From assembly GCA_012800855.1 (NCBI GenBank), contig JAAZIN010000108.1, positions 1 through 39,651 on the forward strand: a stretch of 39,651 bases of DNA. The letters are read 5' to 3'. The notes beneath the pieces are model-generated. The model was not told where the DNA came from, searched no databases, and saw nothing but the letters and a program-made list of their open reading frames with translations. Below, piece by piece: positions 35,676 through 39,651 of the stretch. Origin of the DNA: Bacillota bacterium. GTDB lineage: Bacteria > Bacillota > Dethiobacteria > DTU022. Made by a program: the position numbers and the translations under genes. Position 1 is the stretch's first letter. Every line of letters begins with the position of its first letter.

Positions 35676-36923
35676 TTATTCTTCTTGAGTTACAGGTTTC
35701 CACTTCGGCTTGGGAATGATGGGCTTGTTGGTCTGCTTATCCTTGGGCGCCACTACTTCAAAGATGCCATTCTGCCACTGGCCGACATGTCCGGGATAGC
35801 ACTCGGCCGGGACACCGCCATTTTCGAACCAGAGTTCGCCGATGACGGTATCGAATTTTTCAGTGGCCAGGATGTCCCTGATCTGTTCGTGATCCAGCGT
35901 GCCAGCCCTTTCAATGGCCTGCTGGAGCGCCTCTAGCCCGGCATAGTAGATGGCCATGCCCCACCAGTCCATATTTCTCTCGCCCTGGTGTGCAATCAAC
36001 CGCTCCGCCAGATCCTTCATTTTATCCGAGCTCTTTTCGTTCCAGGCTCCCCAGCCCATGACACCCTCGCTGTTCTCGCCGTAAATCTGGTAGAAAACCT
36101 CGAAGCAGGCACCAGGGCCGAAGAGGAGAACGTCGGGATTGTAGTCAGAAGCAATGCACTGGTTCATGACAGCGAAGTTTTCGTCGGGATAAGCGCAGCA
36201 GAGCAGAGCCTGGACATTCTTGGACTTGGCCTCTTCAATGATGGAGGAGACGTCCTTAACGCCCATGGGAATGGCCTTGTCAAAAACTACCTCGATACCG
36301 GCATCCTCCAGCGCGGGCACCAGGTCATTCTTGTATTCAAGGCCGTGCTGGTCTTCGATGTAGATGATGGCCGCCGTTTTGATGTTGTGCTCTGCAAGCA
36401 TCTCCGCGAGGGGCGGTACTTGGTGCGTGGCGTAGTTAAGTAGCGAGAAGAAGTAGGGCAGCTCTTTCATCAGCGGCTCCAGCTCTTTCGCCCCACCCTC
36501 GGCACCGATAAGGAGGAAGTTATGCTCGTTGCAGATCTGGGCCGCCGCTTTGAGGAAGGCGGTGCTGATGGGCGCCAGGATGAAGTCTACCTGGTCTTCG
36601 ACGATCAGCTTTGTCAGCAAGTTGGTCATCGTGTTCATGTCAGAGGTGTCGTCGTACTTCAACAGCCGGATGGGCAGCTTTTTCCCGTATTCTTCCACGT
36701 AGATGCCGCCCGCCGCGTTCACTTCATCAATCCACAAGCGGTAAACAGGCCCGAAGCAGCTCTGATCCTGGATAGCTAGAGGGCCGGTATAGGACCTGGC
36801 CGCGCCGAAGACAATCTCGGTCTTTTCTTCCGCTGTTTTCTCTTTCTCTGCGCAGCCGGCCACGATTAGCGCTGCGGCGAGCAAAGCAGCCAGCACCAAA
36901 AACAGTACGGACCTCTTGGTCAT
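35676..36923 (-). CDS. Branched-chain amino acid-type ABC transporter substrate-binding lipoprotein
   Basis: Lipobox-like LIVAGC; periplasmic-binding type I pattern GAARSYTGPLA...WIDEVNAAGGIYVEEYGKKLPIRLLKYDDTSD. Confidence 0.9.
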   Translation of the reverse strand: MTKRSVLFLVLAALLAAALIVAGCAEKEKTAEEKTEIVFGAARSYTGPLAIQDQSCFGPVYRLWIDEVNAAGGIYVEEYGKKLPIRLLKYDDTSDMNTMTNLLTKLIVEDQVDFILAPISTAFLKAAAQICNEHNFLLIGAEGGAKELEPLMKELPYFFSLLNYATHQVPPLAEMLAEHNIKTAAIIYIEDQHGLEYKNDLVPALEDAGIEVVFDKAIPMGVKDVSSIIEEAKSKNVQALLCCAYPDENFAVMNQCIASDYNPDVLLFGPGACFEVFYQIYGENSEGVMGWGAWNEKSSDKMKDLAERLIAHQGERNMDWWGMAIYYAGLEALQQAIERAGTLDHEQIRDILATEKFDTVIGELWFENGGVPAECYPGHVGQWQNGIFEVVAPKDKQTNKPIIPKPKWKPVTQEE

Positions 36924-37251
36924 GCAATAAACCCCCTTAAATTTTCATTTTTTTCACAGGGTTGTCCACGACTACCTCCTCTAGACCCTACTCCTTGCTG
37001 CTGCAGTTAGCACCCCCTTGCCCAATATTCTTTTAATTGAGGAGTTCCTGCAAAATGCAAAGGTTATAATATATATTTGTATATATAACATTTTAAGCGT
37101 TTTGAGCGTTTTGTCAAAGTTAAATCCTGGAAGATTGCTTCCTATTCTAAGAAATTTCTTTATTTATAAAGGTAAATTATCTGCGGCGAAGAAGCTAGAG
37201 GCGGGGGAAAAATTATTCCAGGCGACCAGGACAGAAAAGCAGCCGCGGGAA

Positions 37252-37280
37252 TTGCCTTCCGGCGGCAACTGTGCTATACT
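37252..37280 (+). promoter_or_regulatory. Candidate promoter for rpsB-tsf
   Basis: TTGCCT - 17 bp - TATACT upstream of the rpsB leader. Confidence 0.55.
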
Positions 37281-37397
37281 ACCGGCGGAAAAAATAAATA
37301 CACACGCCTTCGAAGTTCCTGCCCGGGGTCGGCCCAACTTGGGGCTGCGGGGGGAGCGGTGAGGGAGGCGGTGGACAAACCGAAGGAGGCATTCACT

Positions 37398-38261
37398 TTG
37401 GCTGTTGTAACCATGAAGCAGCTGCTCGAAGCGGGGGTTCACTTCGGGCACCAGACTCGCCGCTGGAACCCCAAGATGAAAGATTACATCTTTACCGAGC
37501 GAAACGGCATCTACATCATCGACCTGCAGAAAACAGTGAAGCTCATGGAGGTGGCGTACAACTTCGTGCGCGACCTCGCCGCTCAGGGGGGCCAGATTGT
37601 TTTCGTGGGCACCAAGAAGCAGGCCCAGGAATCGATCAAGGTTGAGGCTGAGAGATGCGGCATGCACTACGTCAATCAGCGCTGGCTCGGCGGCATGCTG
37701 ACCAACTACCAGACCATCAGCAGGCGCATCGAGCGGCTGCATGAGCTGGAGCGGATGGAAGAGGACGGCACATTCGATCTGCTGCCCAAAAAAGAGGTCC
37801 TTCTGCTGAAGCATGAACATGCCAAGCTGCTCAAGTTCCTGGGGGGGATCAGGAACTTGAATGCCCTGCCTGACGCCATCTACGTAGTGGATCCGCGCAA
37901 GGAGAAGATTGCCGTGGCCGAGGCGCGCAAGCTGGGCATCCCCATCGTGGCCATCGTGGATACGAACTGCGATCCCGATGAGATCGATTATATTATCCCG
38001 GGGAACGACGATGCCATCAGGGCGATCAAGCTCATCACCTCCATCCTGGCCGATGCGGTAATCGAGGGGCGCCATCTCCTTGAAGAAGAGCAGGCCGGGG
38101 ACGAGGGTGAGGCCGGCGGGGAAGTGCCACCCGCTGACACGGCCGTCCATGCCGCGGCAGAAAGCCCGGCGGAAAAGGCTCTAGAGGCCGGGGAAGGGGA
38201 CGCCGCTAAAGCGGTGGCGGAAGAGGAAGCGGAAGAAGAGGATTTCGCCGAGGAGGCCTAG
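37398..38261 (+). CDS. rpsB: 30S ribosomal protein S2
   Basis: [44 protein letters not shown] 37398 with AAGGAGG upstream; Ala/Glu-rich C-terminal tail. Confidence 0.97.
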   Translation: MAVVTMKQLLEAGVHFGHQTRRWNPKMKDYIFTERNGIYIIDLQKTVKLMEVAYNFVRDLAAQGGQIVFVGTKKQAQESIKVEAERCGMHYVNQRWLGGMLTNYQTISRRIERLHELERMEEDGTFDLLPKKEVLLLKHEHAKLLKFLGGIRNLNALPDAIYVVDPRKEKIAVAEARKLGIPIVAIVDTNCDPDEIDYIIPGNDDAIRAIKLITSILADAVIEGRHLLEEEQAGDEGEAGGEVPPADTAVHAAAESPAEKALEAGEGDAAKAVAEEEAEEEDFAEEA

Positions 38262-38299
38262 CTGCCGCCTCCCGGGCCAAGCAATAGGAGGAGATGGGA

Positions 38300-38935
38300 A
38301 TGCAGATTGACGCAAAAGCAGTGAAGGCGTTGCGTGAAAAAACGGGCGCCGGGATGATGGATTGCAAGAAGGCGCTCCTGGAAGCCGGTGGCGACGAAGA
38401 AAAGGCGATTATTATTTTAAGAGAAAAGGGGCTGGCCGCGGCAGCCCGCCGGGCCGGCCGCGTTGCGGCGGAAGGGATCGTGGAATCCTACATCCACCTC
38501 GGAGGCAAGGTAGGCGTGCTGGTGGAGGTAAATTGCGAAACCGATTTTGTTGCCCGCAACGAGCAGTTCCGGGAATTTGCCCGCAACATCTGCCTGCAGG
38601 TAGCCGCCACAAACCCCCGCTATCTTGACAAGGACGATGTCCCCGAAGCGGTTCTGGAGCAGGAGCGCACCATATTGCGCAACCAGGCAATCCGCGAGGG
38701 AAAGCCGGAGAAAGTAATCGATCGCATCGTCGAGGGGCGCCTGGGCAAGTTCTACCAGGAAAACTGCCTCCTGGAACAGCCCTACATCAAGGATCCCGAT
38801 CGTACCATCCGCGATCTGCTTAATGAACTGATGGCCAAGATTGGAGAAAACATCGTCATACGGCGCTTCTGCCGCTTTGCCGTGGGCGAAGAGGTGGAGA
38901 AGCCATCCTCCTGCTGCAGCAGTGAGAAGAATTAA
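38300..38935 (+). CDS. tsf: Elongation factor Ts
   Basis: [47 protein letters not shown] 38300 has AGGAGG at good spacing. Confidence 0.96.
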   Translation: MQIDAKAVKALREKTGAGMMDCKKALLEAGGDEEKAIIILREKGLAAAARRAGRVAAEGIVESYIHLGGKVGVLVEVNCETDFVARNEQFREFARNICLQVAATNPRYLDKDDVPEAVLEQERTILRNQAIREGKPEKVIDRIVEGRLGKFYQENCLLEQPYIKDPDRTIRDLLNELMAKIGENIVIRRFCRFAVGEEVEKPSSCCSSEKN

Positions 38936-38963
38936 AAAGAACACCGCGCGTGTTCTTTTTTTT
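38936..38963 (+). terminator. Rho-independent terminator between tsf and pyrH
   Basis: AAAGAACAC-CGCGC-GTGTTCTTT followed by a T run. Confidence 0.9.
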
Positions 38964-38987
38964 CGCTGAAAAAGGAATGCCTGCTAA

Positions 38988-39651
<664 letters not shown>

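Noticed and set aside
37018-37362. 114-aa ORF upstream of rpsB
   Set aside because: Crosses the AT-rich promoter region and the rpsB promoter; protein is not family-like.

Overview
This is a GC-rich chromosomal window whose gene content and order fit a spore-forming clostridial Firmicute. Support comes from YtrH/YtrI-like sporulation proteins beside dnaE, then pfkA-pyk, and rpsB-tsf-pyrH at the right end. From left to right it holds: an IS21-like terminal end and a TPR protein; a methylthioadenosine salvage cluster (MTA/MTI phosphorylase, mtnA, MTA/SAH deaminase) with surE and rtcB; an exported protein and a zinc metallopeptidase; two SCP2-like proteins with an Fe-type alcohol dehydrogenase and a 4-OT tautomerase; larE, a geranylgeranyl-reductase-like flavoprotein and an SDH-type ClpP-class protease on the minus strand; a family III CoA-transferase, nth, a Lon-like AAA protease and a methyltransferase; ytrI/ytrH (minus), dnaE, pfkA, pyk and an acyl-CoA thioesterase; a DUF1015 protein (minus) divergent from a 2-hydroxyacyl-CoA dehydratase/activase-like locus; a branched-chain amino-acid type ABC operon (minus); and rpsB, tsf and a truncated pyrH. 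The most interesting signals are: (1) the activase ORF at about 31259 has no ATG/GTG/TTG start upstream of its essential N-terminal motif and sits -1 to the upstream ORF across an SD-like purine tract and an A6 run, so it is either an AUC start, a programmed frameshift or a sequence error; (2) the PfkA Mg-binding GGDGS motif reads GGGGS; (3) the MTA phosphorylase homologue has an Asn-type base pocket and lies beside an MTA deaminase, predicting a methylthioinosine route; (4) there is a large perfect inverted repeat inside the liv operon; (5) there is an unexplained, hairpin-rich intergenic region at 19515-19804. No CRISPR array, tRNA, rRNA or obvious defence system was seen.
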